Source of the DNA: Massilia sp. YIM B02443
GTDB lineage: Bacteria; Pseudomonadota; Gammaproteobacteria; Burkholderiales; Burkholderiaceae_D
Reading direction: 5' to 3'
DNA: 64,000 bases
Assembly: GCF_030411955.1 (NCBI RefSeq)
Contig: NZ_JASNRA010000015.1
Location: forward strand, 92,909 to 156,908
The position numbers and the translations under genes were made by a program. Under the pieces are notes generated by a model. That model was not told the DNA's origin. It saw only the letters and a program-made list of their open reading frames with translations, and searched no databases. Positions 1 to 9,145 of the stretch are shown one piece after another; position 1 is the stretch's first letter; each line of letters opens with the position of its first letter.

Positions 1-1110
1 GCCGCGCGCGCCGGTCTTGCGCGCCAATGCTTTCTTGGCAATCGCGTGCAAGGCGGCCGGACGGATTTCCAGTTCGGCGCCTTCCATTTCAAGCAGTTTC
101 GAATACTGCTTGATCAGCGCATTCTTTGGCTCGACCAGGATCTGGATCAGCGCTTCCTCGGTCAATTCGCTCAGCGCGGCGACCACCGGCAGACGGCCGA
201 CCAATTCCGGGATCAGGCCGAACTTGATCAGGTCTTCCGGTTCCGCTTCGAGCAGGATCTCGGCGTTGTAGTCGTCGTTCTGGCTCTTGACCGTGGCGCC
301 GAAGCCGATGCCGCTCTTGACCGAACGGTTCTGGATCACCTTGGCCAGGCCGTCGAAGGCGCCGCCGCAGATGAACATGATGTTGGTCGTGTCGATCTGC
401 ACGAAGTCCTGGTTCGGGTGCTTGCGCCCGCCTTGCGGCGGCACCGAGGCCATGGTGCCCTCGATCAGTTTCAGCAGCGCCTGCTGCACGCCTTCGCCCG
501 ACACGTCGCGCGTGATCGATGGATTGTCGGACTTGCGGGAAATCTTGTCGATCTCGTCGATGTAGACGATGCCGCGCTGCGCCTTTTCGACTTCGTAGTT
601 GCAGCTTTGCAGCAGCTTCTGGATGATGTTCTCGACGTCTTCGCCGACGTAGCCGGCTTCGGTCAGGGTGGTCGCGTCGGCGATCACGAACGGCACGTTG
701 AGCATGCGCGCCAGGGTCTGGGCCAGCAGGGTCTTGCCCGAGCCGGTCGGACCGACCAGCAAGATATTGCTCTTGGCCAGTTCGACGTCGTCTTTCTTGC
801 CCAGGTGCTTGAGGCGCTTGTAATGGTTGTACACCGCCACCGACAGGATGCGCTTGGCCGTTTGCTGGCCGATCACGTACTGGTCGAGCAGTTCGGTGAT
901 TTCGAGCGGCGTCGGCAGGTCGGACTTGGCGCCCGCCACCGTTTCGACGTTCGACGTTTCATCGCGGATGATGTCGTTGCACAGGTCGATGCATTCATCG
1001 CAGATGAACACCGACGGTCCCGCGATCAGCTTTTTGACTTCGTGCTGGCTCTTTCCGCAGAACGAGCAGTACAGAAGTTTTTCGCCGCTGGAGGATTTTT
1101 TGTCTGACAT
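1..1110 (-). CDS. clpX: ATP-dependent Clp protease ATP-binding subunit ClpX (3' end outside window)
   Basis: AAA+ unfoldase that recognises tagged or native substrates, unfolds them and feeds them to ClpP in the cytoplasm. The first 370 codons are present. The N-terminus carries the C4 zinc-binding domain (Cys15, Cys18, Cys37, Cys40). Walker A GPTGSGKT lies near residue 120 and Walker B IVYIDEID near 181. The visible part ends at KTGARG, the sensor-2 region, so roughly 50 C-terminal residues lie beyond position 1. The ATG at 1108-1110 opens with [15 protein letters not shown], the usual ClpX start. It lies downstream of clpP on the same strand, but a strong hairpin separates them, so clpX may also have its own promoter in 1111-1280. 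Confidence 0.98.
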   Translation of the reverse strand, partial: MSDKKSSSGEKLLYCSFCGKSQHEVKKLIAGPSVFICDECIDLCNDIIRDETSNVETVAGAKSDLPTPLEITELLDQYVIGQQTAKRILSVAVYNHYKRLKHLGKKDDVELAKSNILLVGPTGSGKTLLAQTLARMLNVPFVIADATTLTEAGYVGEDVENIIQKLLQSCNYEVEKAQRGIVYIDEIDKISRKSDNPSITRDVSGEGVQQALLKLIEGTMASVPPQGGRKHPNQDFVQIDTTNIMFICGGAFDGLAKVIQNRSVKSGIGFGATVKSQNDDYNAEILLEAEPEDLIKFGLIPELVGRLPVVAALSELTEEALIQILVEPKNALIKQYSKLLEMEGAELEIRPAALHAIAKKALARKTGARG

Positions 1111-1283
1111 GGGGGCAGGAATCTATTTAATTGCTATCAATATAAGGCGGATGCAGTGCGTCACAAGTATGACGGCCAACAGTGGAGCGAGTCAATCCAG
1201 GGTCAGTCCCGCGGTGGAGTTAATCCGGCGCGGGTAGGCCGCCCGCAAGCGATACGTGCACAAACATGCTACCTGAAATAAAA

Positions 1284-1322
1284 AACAAACGCCCGAACGG
1301 TTGCGCGTCCGGGCGTTTTTTG
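1284..1322 (-). terminator. Rho-independent terminator between clpP and clpX
   Basis: A 7-bp perfect stem (ACGCCCG at 1289-1295 with CGGGCGT at 1310-1316) is flanked by A-rich sequence on the left and a T run on the right. It could therefore stop transcription in both directions. For the minus-strand operon it sits 30-70 nt after the clpP stop, so read-through into clpX is probably partial. Confidence 0.8.
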
Positions 1323-1353
1323 GCAACACCTCGCCGGCTGCCCGGTGGATGAC

Positions 1354-1971
1354 TTAGCCGCGGCTGGTCAGGACCTTGTCGATCATGCCATATTCCACCG
1401 ATTCCTCGGCCGACATGAAGCGGTCGCGGTCGGTGTCCTTGTGGATCTGCTCGATGCTCTGGCCGGTGTTGTCGGCCATGATGCGCGCCAGGCGCTCGCG
1501 CAGGTACAGGATTTCCTTGGCCTGGATTTCGATGTCCGACGCCATGCCCTGCGAACCGCCCGACGGCTGGTGAATCATGACGCGCGAGTTCGGCAGCGAG
1601 AAGCGCTTGCCCTTGGCGCCGGCGGCCAGCAGGAAGGCGCCCATCGAGGCAGCCAGACCGGTGCACAGCGTCGACACGTCCGGCTTGATGAAGTTCATGG
1701 TGTCGAAGATCGCGAGACCTGCCGAGACCGAACCGCCCGGGGAGTTGATGTACAGCGAAATATCCTTGTCCGGATTCTCGCTCTCCAGGAACAGCATCTG
1801 GGCCACGATCAGGTTGGCCATCTGGTCGTTGACAGGGCCGACCAGGAAGATGACGCGCTCCTTGAGGAGGCGCGAGTAGATGTCGTAGGCGCGCTCGCCA
1901 CGACCGCTCTGTTCGATCACCATCGGGACCATGCCGAGGGCTTGCGTATCCAATGCCGGATTGTGAATCAT
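1354..1971 (-). CDS. clpP: ATP-dependent Clp protease proteolytic subunit ClpP
   Basis: Serine peptidase that forms the two-ring barrel of ClpXP or ClpAP and degrades unfolded chains. I read 205 residues from the ATG at 1969-1971 ([21 protein letters not shown]). The catalytic triad is Ser109 in GLAASMGAF, His134 in RVMIHQP and an Asp near 183 in the HKDTDRDRF segment. A start 27 codons upstream is open but would add [12 protein letters not shown]..., which overlaps the preceding terminator hairpin and is not family-like, so I reject it. GAGACAGG just upstream can serve as ribosome binding site. Gene order tig-clpP-clpX is the standard one. Confidence 0.97.
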   Translation of the reverse strand: MIHNPALDTQALGMVPMVIEQSGRGERAYDIYSRLLKERVIFLVGPVNDQMANLIVAQMLFLESENPDKDISLYINSPGGSVSAGLAIFDTMNFIKPDVSTLCTGLAASMGAFLLAAGAKGKRFSLPNSRVMIHQPSGGSQGMASDIEIQAKEILYLRERLARIMADNTGQSIEQIHKDTDRDRFMSAEESVEYGMIDKVLTSRG

Positions 1972-2016
1972 ACCTGTCTCGTTCCTTGTTAGTAGGGCAA
2001 TGCTGAAAACGCTGAG

Positions 2017-2044
2017 AAAAAAATGCCGGCCACGCAGGCCGGCA
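2017..2044 (-). terminator. Rho-independent terminator after tig
   Basis: Perfect 8-bp stem TGCCGGCC (2024-2031) and GGCCGGCA (2037-2044) with a 5-nt loop, followed on the minus strand by seven U residues (A run at 2017-2023). It lies 11 nt after the tig stop and 46 nt before the clpP start, so clpP probably has its own promoter or depends on partial read-through. Confidence 0.85.
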
Positions 2045-2054
2045 AGTTTCATTC

Positions 2055-3395
2055 TCAGGCCTGAGGCATGCTGCCCATCAGTTCATCGAAAGCGATGGTC
2101 TTGGTGCTGACCTTCGCCTTGCCGAGTACATAGTTGACGACGTTTTCTTCCAATACAAGAGCTTCGACTTCGCCCAGGCGACGGCGATCGCTGAAGTAGT
2201 ACTTCAGGACTTCCTTCGGATCTTCGTAGCTTTGCGAGAAGTCTTCGATCTGTGCCTTCACCTGCTCTTGGGTAGCTTGCAGGTTGTTGTCAGCGACCAG
2301 TTGCGACAGGATCAGGCCCAGGCGCACGCGGCGCTCTGCCTTGTCCTTGAACATTTCGGTCGGGAACGGCAGCTTCGACACGTCCATGCCGCGCTGCGCC
2401 ATGTCCTGGCGGGTCATCTCGGCCAGGCGCTCCGAATCCTGCTCGATCATCACGTTCGGCACGTCCAGTTCGGTCGACTTGACCAGCGCGTCCATCACGG
2501 CTTCCTTGTTGCGCGCTTTGACACGGGCGGTCACTTCGCGTTCCAGGTTGACCTTGATATCTTCGCGCATTTTCTCGATCGAGCCGTCTTCGATGCCCAG
2601 CGACTTGGCGAACTCGGCGTCGACTTCAGGCATGTGCGCCCATTCCAGGTTCTTCAGGGTGATGGTGAACTCGGCGGTCTTGCCGGCCACGTCCTTACCG
2701 TGATAGTCCTCCGGGAAGGCCAGCGGGAAGGTCTTGCTCTCGCCGACTTTCAAGCCGACCGTGGCGGCTTCGAATTCCGGCAGCATGCGGCCTTCGCCCA
2801 GCACGAACGGGTAGTTCTCGGCCTTGCCGCCTTCGAACTCGACGCCGTCCAGGGTGCCGACGAAGTCGACGGTCACGCGGTCGCCATTGGCAGCCACGGC
2901 GTCGCCGCCGGTGCCGTGCTCGCCTGCCTCACCCTTGGTGTGGTAGTGCACGCGCTGCTTGCGCAGGATGTCGATGGTCTTGTCGATTTCGGCGTCGGTC
3001 ACTTCGGTGGCGACGGTTTCGACTTCGACAGCGGCCAGGTCGCCGATGGTGACGTCCGGGTAGATTTCGAAGGTGGCGTCGAAAGCCAGGGTGCCTTCTT
3101 CAGCATCTTGCTTCGGTTCGATTTTCGGGAAACCGGCAACGCGCAGTTCGTTGGCGACAGCGGCGTCGTTGAACGCGCGGCCGACCTTGTCGTTCAGGAC
3201 GTCGGTCTCGATCTGGTAGCCGTATTGGGCGGCGACCATCTTCAGAGGCACCTTGCCCGGACGGAAGCCCGGCGCACGTGCGGTCTTGGCCTGCTGTTTC
3301 AGGCGCTTTTCGACTTCGGTACGAACGTCAGCTACCGGAAAAGAGATCGTCAAGCGACGCTCGAGTTTACCCAGGGTTTCGACTGCAGTTGCCAT
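2055..3395 (-). CDS. tig: Trigger factor, ribosome-associated chaperone and prolyl isomerase
   Basis: Binds at the ribosome exit tunnel and shields nascent chains. The 446-residue length matches the family. The N-terminal ribosome-binding domain shows the signature around GFRPGKVP near residues 43-50. A central FKBP-type isomerase domain follows (about 165-260; [14 protein letters not shown]), and then the helical C-terminal domain. The start [15 protein letters not shown] is typical. It is the first protein gene of the tig-clpP-clpX group and follows tRNA-Leu on the same strand by about 30 nt. Confidence 0.97.
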   Translation of the reverse strand: MATAVETLGKLERRLTISFPVADVRTEVEKRLKQQAKTARAPGFRPGKVPLKMVAAQYGYQIETDVLNDKVGRAFNDAAVANELRVAGFPKIEPKQDAEEGTLAFDATFEIYPDVTIGDLAAVEVETVATEVTDAEIDKTIDILRKQRVHYHTKGEAGEHGTGGDAVAANGDRVTVDFVGTLDGVEFEGGKAENYPFVLGEGRMLPEFEAATVGLKVGESKTFPLAFPEDYHGKDVAGKTAEFTITLKNLEWAHMPEVDAEFAKSLGIEDGSIEKMREDIKVNLEREVTARVKARNKEAVMDALVKSTELDVPNVMIEQDSERLAEMTRQDMAQRGMDVSKLPFPTEMFKDKAERRVRLGLILSQLVADNNLQATQEQVKAQIEDFSQSYEDPKEVLKYYFSDRRRLGEVEALVLEENVVNYVLGKAKVSTKTIAFDELMGSMPQA

Positions 3396-3426
3396 TGTAA
3401 AAATCGTCCAAAAAAATAATTATTCG

Positions 3427-3513
3427 TGGTGCGAGGAGGGGGACTCGAACCCCCACACCATTGCTGGCGTCAGGACCTAAACCTGGTGCGTCTACCAATT
3501 TCGCCATCCTCGC
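3427..3513 (-). tRNA. tRNA-Leu (anticodon UAG)
   Basis: Read on the minus strand, the gene begins GCGAGGATGGCG and ends TCCTCGC plus ACCA, so the CCA end is encoded. The acceptor stem is a perfect 7 bp. The anticodon loop TTTAGGT between CCAGG and CCTG gives anticodon UAG, reading CUA. A long variable arm and a T arm with GTTCGAGTC are present, as expected for a class II tRNA. It sits just upstream of tig. Confidence 0.95.
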
Positions 3514-3695
3514 GCAGGATTGCATATTGCCACAAAAACAAAGGGCGCCCGTCAGTAGAACCGGTCGCCCTGCACTCCATTGTTTAGGGGCTACAACTTC
3601 AAACGATTATTTTACTGGATTTTCTGTCACTATTGGGGAGCATTTTTATATGCGTGCGGTCCGGATATGCATGAGTTCGATTGTTGGCCTCCAAA

Positions 3696-3782
3696 CGTCA
3701 TTCCCGCGGAGGCGGGAATCCAAGTTTCCATGAGCCGCCACATTGCTAGCAGACTTGGATTCCCGCCTGCGCGGGAATGACG
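3696..3782. repeat. Inverted repeat of the ATTCCCGC...GCGGGAAT type
   Basis: Two 30-bp arms (3696-3725 and 3753-3782), nearly perfectly complementary over CGTCATTCCCGCG and GGCGGGAATCCAAGT, surround a 27-nt core. Each arm is itself a small palindrome. It ends 14 nt before the stop of the RND pump gene and probably also acts as a transcription barrier. The rest of the 3514-3796 gap shows no gene. Confidence 0.8.
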
Positions 3783-3796
3783 GTTTCAGGACTAAC

Positions 3797-6700
3797 TCAA
3801 GGAACAGATGAGGTGGTCGGCTCGGGTTTCTTGACGCGGAACCAGGCCGCATACAGCGCCGGCAAGAACAGCAGCGTCAAGGCGGTGGCCACCAGCAGAC
3901 CACCCATGATCGCCACCGCCATCGGCCCCCAGAACGTCGAGCGCGACAGCGGGATCATGGCCAGCGCCGCAGCCGCCGCCGTCAACAGGATCGGGCGGCA
4001 ACGGCGCACCGCCGATTCCACGATCGCGTCCCACGGATGCGCCCCGCCCGCGATGTCCTGCTCGATCTGGTCGACCAGGATCACCGAATTCCGGATGATC
4101 ATGCCGAACAGCGCGATCACGCCGAGATTCGCCACGAAGCCGAACGGACGATCCAGGATCAGCAGCGCCATCGCCGCCCCGGCCACGCCCAGCGGCCCGG
4201 TGAGGAACACCAGCAGCGAGCGCGAGAAGCTGTGCAGCTGCAGCATCAGCAGCGTGAACGTGATGAACAGCACCAGGGGCACGTTGGCCATGATCGAGGC
4301 TTCCGCTTCCGAACTGTCGGCGGCGGCGCCCTCCACCGTCAGGCGGTAGCCGGCCGGCAGCTTGCTGCGGATCTCGCCCAGCCTGGCGTCGATCTGCGCG
4401 GTCACGGTCGGGCCCTGGATGCCTTCGACCACGTCGGACTGCACCATCACCGCCCACTCGCGCCCTTCGCGCCAGACCACGCCCGGCTCCCACACGAACT
4501 GCACCCGCGCCACCTGGCCGATGGTCACGGCGCGGCCGCCGCTGGTGGGCACCAGCGCCTCGGACAGCTTGGTGATGGTGGCGCGCTCCTCCACCGGCTG
4601 GCGCACCACGATGTCGATCAGGCGGTTCGATTCGCGGAACTGGCCGATCGGGGTGCCGGTCAGCGTGGTATTGACCGTGCGGCGCACCGCCTGCGAGGTC
4701 ACGCCCAGCGCGCGCAGCTTGTCCTGGTCCAGGTCGAGGCGCAGCACCTTGACCGCTTCGTTCCAGTTGTCGTTCACGCCCAGCGTATTCGGGTTGGCGC
4801 GCATGACGTCCTTGACCTGGTCGGCCACGCCACGCACTACCTGGACGTCCGGCCCCAGTACCTGGAACTGCACCGGATACGGCACCGGCGGCCCGTTCGG
4901 CAGCAGTTTTACCCGCCCGCGCACTTCGGGGAAGTCGGTGCGGAAGGCGTCGATGATCTTCAGCCGCAGCGCCTCGCGCGCCGCGGTATCGACGGGCAGC
5001 ACCACCACCTGCGACACGTTCGACTGCGGGAAGATCTGGTCCAGCGGCAGGTAAAAACGCGGGCTGCCGGTGCCGACGTAGCTGGTCACGCTCTGCACGC
5101 CTTCTTGCTTGCCCAGGAAGGCTTCGAAACGCTTCACCGTCGCTTCGTTGGCGGCGAAGCTGGTGCCTTCGGGCGACCACAACTCCACCATCAGTTCGGG
5201 ACGGCTGGAATCGGGGAAGAACTGCTTCTCGATGAAGTTGAAGCCGAATACGCCCAGCGCGAACACGCCCAGGCTCAGCGCGATGGTGGTCTTTCTCCAC
5301 TCGACGCACCAGTTGACCAGGCGGCGGAAGCGCTGGTAGCCGGGCGTGTCGAACACGTCGTGGCTGCTCTCGCCCTGGCCGTGCGGCTTCACCTTCAGCA
5401 GCATGAAGCCGATGTACGGCGTGAACATCACCGCCACCACCCACGAGATGAGCAGGGCCAGGCCGTTCACCGAGAACATGGTGAAGGTGTATTCGCCGGC
5501 CGCCGATTCGGCCAGGCCGATCGGCAGGAAGCCGGCCGCCGTGATCAGGGTACCGGTCAGCATCGGCATCGCGGTCGAGGTGTAGGCAAAGGTGGCCGCC
5601 TCGAAGCGCGAGAGGCCCTCTTCCATCTTCCGCACCATCATCTCGACCGCGATGATGGCATCGTCCACCAGCAGGCCGAGCGCGATGATCAGGGCGCCCA
5701 GCGAGATCTTGTGCAGCGAGATATCGAGCATGCGCATGAACAGGAAGGTGATCGCCAGCACCAGCGGGATCGACAGCGCCACCACCAGGCCCGGGTACAC
5801 GTCCACCCGCCACTTCGGCTTGCTGTGCAGGCCCAGCGCCAGGAACGACACCGCCAGCACGATCACGATCGCCTCGATCAGTACCTTCACGAACTCGCCC
5901 ACCGATTCAGTGACGGCCTGCGGCTGGTTGGCCACGCGTTCCAGTTCGATGCCGACCGGGAGCTGGGCGCGGATACGCGTCACGGTTTCCTCCAGCCCCT
6001 CGCCCATGGTGATGATGTTGCCGCCCTTTTCCATCGACACGCCCAGGCCGATCACTTCCTTGCCGTTGAAGCGCATCTTCTCGCCCGGCGGGTCCTGGTA
6101 GCCGCGCTTGACGACCGCGAAGTCGCCCAGGCGGAAGGTGGTGCCGCCGGCGCGCAGCTGCAGGTCTTCGATCTGCTGCAAACTGCGCAAGGCGCCGGTG
6201 ACCCGCACCTGCAGGTTGTCCGATGGCGTGACCAGCATGCCGCTGGCCTCGACCTCGTTCTGGGTCGCGATCTGGTTGACGATCTGCTCGAATGGCACGC
6301 CCAGCTGGGCGAACTTCTTGCTCGAGAACTCGATGTACACCTTCTCGTTCTGCACCCCGAACTGCTCGACCTTGGCCACCAGCGGCACGCGCAGCAATTG
6401 CTGGCGCACGAAGTCGGCGTAGTCGCGCATCTCGGCATAGGTAAAGCCATCGCCCGAGAGCGCGAAGATGGAACCGTAGGTGTCGCCGAATTCGTCGTTG
6501 AAGAAGGGGCCGATCACGCCCTGCGGCAGTGTGGCGGCGATGTCGCCGATCTTCTTCCTCACCTGGTACCAGGCCGGCCCGGTCTCTTTCGGCGGCGTCG
6601 ATTCACGCAGCTCGAGGATGATGGTGGTCTCGCCCGGCTTGGAAAAACTGCGGATGCGGTCGATGTACGGCGTCTCCTGCAGCTTGCGTTCGAGCGGATC

Positions 6701-6901
6701 GGTGACCTGCTCGGCCATCTGCAGCGCGGTGGCGCCCGGCCACACGGCGCGCACCACCATCGCGCGGAAGGTGAACGGCGGGTCCTCGTCCTGGCCCAGT
6801 TCGAAGTAGCTCAGGATGCCGAACAGCAGGCAGGCCGCGATCAGGAAGCGCGTGAGCGGGATGTGTTCCAGCGCCCAGCGCGACAGGTTGAAACCCTTCA
6901 T
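3797..6901 (-). CDS. RND efflux transporter permease (inner-membrane pump)
   Basis: Proton-driven resistance-nodulation-division pump of the AcrB/HAE1-like superfamily, 1034 residues, the family's usual size. The start MKGFNLSRWALEH leads into TM1 (RFLIAACLLFGILSYF). The large periplasmic porter loop follows, then TM2-TM6. LGLLVDDAIIAVEMMVRKME in the TM4 region carries the paired Asp residues of the proton relay. The architecture repeats in the second half. The start overlaps the stop of the adaptor gene by 4 nt (ATGA), so the two are translationally coupled. No outer-membrane TolC-type partner follows, so it presumably uses one encoded elsewhere. Substrate unknown. An upstream open frame to 7387 exists but belongs to the adaptor's complement of frames, not to this protein. 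Confidence 0.93.
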   Translation of the reverse strand: MKGFNLSRWALEHIPLTRFLIAACLLFGILSYFELGQDEDPPFTFRAMVVRAVWPGATALQMAEQVTDPLERKLQETPYIDRIRSFSKPGETTIILELRESTPPKETGPAWYQVRKKIGDIAATLPQGVIGPFFNDEFGDTYGSIFALSGDGFTYAEMRDYADFVRQQLLRVPLVAKVEQFGVQNEKVYIEFSSKKFAQLGVPFEQIVNQIATQNEVEASGMLVTPSDNLQVRVTGALRSLQQIEDLQLRAGGTTFRLGDFAVVKRGYQDPPGEKMRFNGKEVIGLGVSMEKGGNIITMGEGLEETVTRIRAQLPVGIELERVANQPQAVTESVGEFVKVLIEAIVIVLAVSFLALGLHSKPKWRVDVYPGLVVALSIPLVLAITFLFMRMLDISLHKISLGALIIALGLLVDDAIIAVEMMVRKMEEGLSRFEAATFAYTSTAMPMLTGTLITAAGFLPIGLAESAAGEYTFTMFSVNGLALLISWVVAVMFTPYIGFMLLKVKPHGQGESSHDVFDTPGYQRFRRLVNWCVEWRKTTIALSLGVFALGVFGFNFIEKQFFPDSSRPELMVELWSPEGTSFAANEATVKRFEAFLGKQEGVQSVTSYVGTGSPRFYLPLDQIFPQSNVSQVVVLPVDTAAREALRLKIIDAFRTDFPEVRGRVKLLPNGPPVPYPVQFQVLGPDVQVVRGVADQVKDVMRANPNTLGVNDNWNEAVKVLRLDLDQDKLRALGVTSQAVRRTVNTTLTGTPIGQFRESNRLIDIVVRQPVEERATITKLSEALVPTSGGRAVTIGQVARVQFVWEPGVVWREGREWAVMVQSDVVEGIQGPTVTAQIDARLGEIRSKLPAGYRLTVEGAAADSSEAEASIMANVPLVLFITFTLLMLQLHSFSRSLLVFLTGPLGVAGAAMALLILDRPFGFVANLGVIALFGMIIRNSVILVDQIEQDIAGGAHPWDAIVESAVRRCRPILLTAAAAALAMIPLSRSTFWGPMAVAIMGGLLVATALTLLFLPALYAAWFRVKKPEPTTSSVP

Positions 6902-8094
6902 CGTGCTGCCCCGCTGCCTGCGTTGGGAGAAGCGGCATTGTTGCCGGCGCTGCCCGAGACGGCAGCCTCGGTATCGGCGCGGCGCGCCACGTCGGCGGTC
7001 AGGATGCGCACCTTCTGGCCCGGCTTGAGCTGGTTGACGCCGGCAGTGACGATCTGCTGGCCTGCAGTGACGCCGCCGGCCAGCAGCACGTCGTTGTCGA
7101 CCTGTCCCGCCACCTGGACGTTCACCAGTTTCACCGCGCCCCCCTCCACTACCCAGACGCTGGTGGCGCCCTTGTTCTGCACCAGCGCAGTGAGGGGCAC
7201 GCGCAGCGTGGCGCCGCCCTTGGCGCCATTCGCGCCCGCCACCAGCTCCACGGTCGCCGTCATCCCCAGGCGCACGTCCTGGCGCGCCGGGACGGAGACC
7301 TTCACGGTATAGGTACGGCTGGCCGGATCGGCCACCGGCGACACTTCGCGGATCTTGCCCGGAATGGTCTGGTCCGCGTTCGCCCACAGGCGCACGGTGA
7401 CGGTGCCGGCCTTGCGCAGCAGTTCGACCTTGTCTTCGGGGATGCCGATCACCACCTCTTTCTCGTCGGCGCGGGCCACGCGCGCCACCGGGCTGCCGGC
7501 TTGCACCACCTGGCCGACTTCGGCTTCGATCGCGGTCACCACGCCGTCGACGTCGGCACTCAGGCTGGTGTAGTTGGCCTGGTTCGATTGGCCGCGCAGG
7601 CCGGCGCGCGCCGCCTCGACGTTGGCCTGGGCCGCCTTCAGGGCGCTCTGCTTGGCGTCGAGCACGGCCTGGCTGACGAAGTTCTGGCTGCGCAGGTTCA
7701 CGTGGCGCTTGTAGTCGGCATTCGCCAGGTCGCGCTCGGTCTCGGCGGCGCGCAGCGTGGCGCGGGCCTGGGTTTCGGCCAGCTTCATGTCTTGCGGGTC
7801 GAGCCGCATCAGCACGTCGCCTTTCTTGACCAGCGCGCCGACGTCGACCTTGCGCTCGACGATCTTGCCGCCGATGCGAAAGCCCAGCGCCGATTCGTAG
7901 CGCGGCCGCACGTCGCCCGAGAATTCGAGGCGCTCGCCGTTGCTGCCTGCGACCAGGGTCATGGCGCGCACCGGGCGCAGGTGTGCGGCGGGTGGCGCCG
8001 ACTTGGAGCAGGCAGCCAGCACGGCCGCGGTCAGGGAGGCGAGCACGATGGCGCGTGCGCCACCGGTGAAGGTGGAAACAGGTCGGGCAGACAC
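6898..8094 (-). CDS. RND efflux periplasmic adaptor (membrane fusion) lipoprotein
   Basis: Connects the inner-membrane pump to an outer-membrane channel. I choose the GTG at 8094, which has AAGGA eight bases upstream, giving 398 residues. A longer ATG start at 8178 would put 28 unlikely residues (MHDYNCWITNW...) before the signal. The leader ends in a lipobox (AAVLAAC), so the mature protein is probably a lipoprotein. Then come a barrel-sandwich half (SALGFRIGGKIVERKVDVG), a helical hairpin (about 105-170), the second lipoyl half (DVDGVVTAIEAEVGQVV), a beta-barrel and a C-terminal domain. The extreme C-terminus is Ala/Ser/Gly-rich. It forms an operon with the pump (4-nt overlap). Confidence 0.9.
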   Translation of the reverse strand: MSARPVSTFTGGARAIVLASLTAAVLAACSKSAPPAAHLRPVRAMTLVAGSNGERLEFSGDVRPRYESALGFRIGGKIVERKVDVGALVKKGDVLMRLDPQDMKLAETQARATLRAAETERDLANADYKRHVNLRSQNFVSQAVLDAKQSALKAAQANVEAARAGLRGQSNQANYTSLSADVDGVVTAIEAEVGQVVQAGSPVARVARADEKEVVIGIPEDKVELLRKAGTVTVRLWANADQTIPGKIREVSPVADPASRTYTVKVSVPARQDVRLGMTATVELVAGANGAKGGATLRVPLTALVQNKGATSVWVVEGGAVKLVNVQVAGQVDNDVLLAGGVTAGQQIVTAGVNQLKPGQKVRILTADVARRADTEAAVSGSAGNNAASPNAGSGAAR

Positions 8095-8187
8095 GGTGGC
8101 GGTCCTTATGATTGTTCTGATCGTGAAACCGGCGCTACGATGCCGCCAGTTTGTAATCCAGCAATTATAATCATGCAAACAGACAAT

Positions 8188-8217
8188 TTGATGACGATAG
8201 AGTCATCAATCTAAAAT
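8188..8217 (+). promoter_or_regulatory. Operator-like palindrome and possible hpnC promoter
   Basis: A perfect 8-bp inverted repeat, TTGATGAC (8188-8195) and GTCATCAA (8202-8209), with a 6-nt spacer lies between the divergent efflux operon and hpnC. TTGATG (8188-8193) and TAAAAT (8212-8217) are 18 nt apart and could be -35 and -10 boxes for hpnC. That would put the transcript start within a few bases of the hpnC ATG. The overlap of repeat and -35 suggests a repressor site. No regulator gene is adjacent. Confidence 0.45.
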
Positions 8218-8226
8218 GGCAGGGAT

Positions 8227-9036
8227 ATGGCAATAGATCATTACGAAAACTTCCCGGTAGCCTCGATCCTGCTGCCGCGCCGCCTGGTGCCGGCGGTGGA
8301 AGCGATCTACGCCTTCGCGCGCAGCGCCGACGACCTGGCCGACGAGGGCGACGCCACGCCGCAGCAGCGCCTCGATGCGCTGCAAGCCTACGAACGCCAG
8401 CTCGACCTGATCGCCGCCGGCCAGCAGCCGGCCGACCCGATGTTCGCGCGCCTGGCCGCCGTGGTCGCGCAATACCGGCTGTCGCTGCAGCCGATGCGCG
8501 ACCTGCTGTCGGCCTTCAAGCAGGACGTGGCCACCCACCGCTACGCCGACTACGCCGGCCTGCTCGACTACTGCCGCCGCTCGGCCGACCCGGTCGGGCG
8601 CCTGATGCTGGCGCTGTACGGGGCCGACGACGCCCACAACCTGCGCGAATCCGACGCCATCTGCAGCGCCCTGCAACTGACCAACTTCTGGCAGGACGTG
8701 GCGATCGATTTTACGAAGGGCCGCGTCTACATTCCGCAGGAAGACCTGGCGCGCTTCAACGTCAGCGAATCCGCGCTGCGCGCCGGCACCGTCGACGCGC
8801 CTTTCCAGGCGCTGATGCGCTTCGAGGTCGAACGCGCGCGCGCCCTGATGCTCTCGGGTGCGCCGCTGGTCAAGCGCCTGCCGGGCCGCATCGGCATGGA
8901 GCTGCGCATGATCGTGCAGGGCGGCCTGCGCATCCTGGAAAAGCTCGATGGCGCCGGTTACGACGTGTTCCGCCGGCGTCCGGTGCTGGCCTGGCACGAC
9001 TGGCTGGTGGTCGGCTGGCGCGCACTGCGCATGTAG
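8227..9036 (+). CDS. hpnC: Hydroxysqualene synthase HpnC
   Basis: In the HpnCDE route HpnD joins two farnesyl diphosphates to presqualene diphosphate, and HpnC converts that to hydroxysqualene. The 269-residue protein is an all-helical trans-isoprenyl diphosphate synthase. It has the first Asp-rich motif SADDLADE near residues 34-41 and the second, QDVAIDFTKGR, near 157-167. The ATG at 8227 has no good Shine-Dalgarno sequence (AGGGAT is too close), which fits a very short leader. It is the first gene of hpnC-D-E. No squalene-hopene cyclase gene lies in the window. Confidence 0.93.
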   Translation: MAIDHYENFPVASILLPRRLVPAVEAIYAFARSADDLADEGDATPQQRLDALQAYERQLDLIAAGQQPADPMFARLAAVVAQYRLSLQPMRDLLSAFKQDVATHRYADYAGLLDYCRRSADPVGRLMLALYGADDAHNLRESDAICSALQLTNFWQDVAIDFTKGRVYIPQEDLARFNVSESALRAGTVDAPFQALMRFEVERARALMLSGAPLVKRLPGRIGMELRMIVQGGLRILEKLDGAGYDVFRRRPVLAWHDWLVVGWRALRM

Positions 9037-9145
9037 GCGCCCGGCTTTCTTCAACCGGCGCCCATGCATCGTATAAGATAGCGCCCTATTGTGGTCCAAC
9101 CCGCGGCGCAGCGCGCCGTCCAACCAGCATCACCAGTTAGAATTC

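Noticed and set aside
4037..7312. A 1091-residue open frame on the plus strand across the RND pump gene
   Set aside because: It is the antisense frame of a high-GC gene, rich in His/Arg/Gln/Asp, with no recognisable domain. The minus-strand RND pump explains the sequence.
8095..8178. N-terminal extension of the RND adaptor to an ATG at 8178
   Set aside because: It would put 28 non-signal residues before the lipoprotein leader and overlaps the promoter region. The GTG at 8094 has AAGGA at proper distance.
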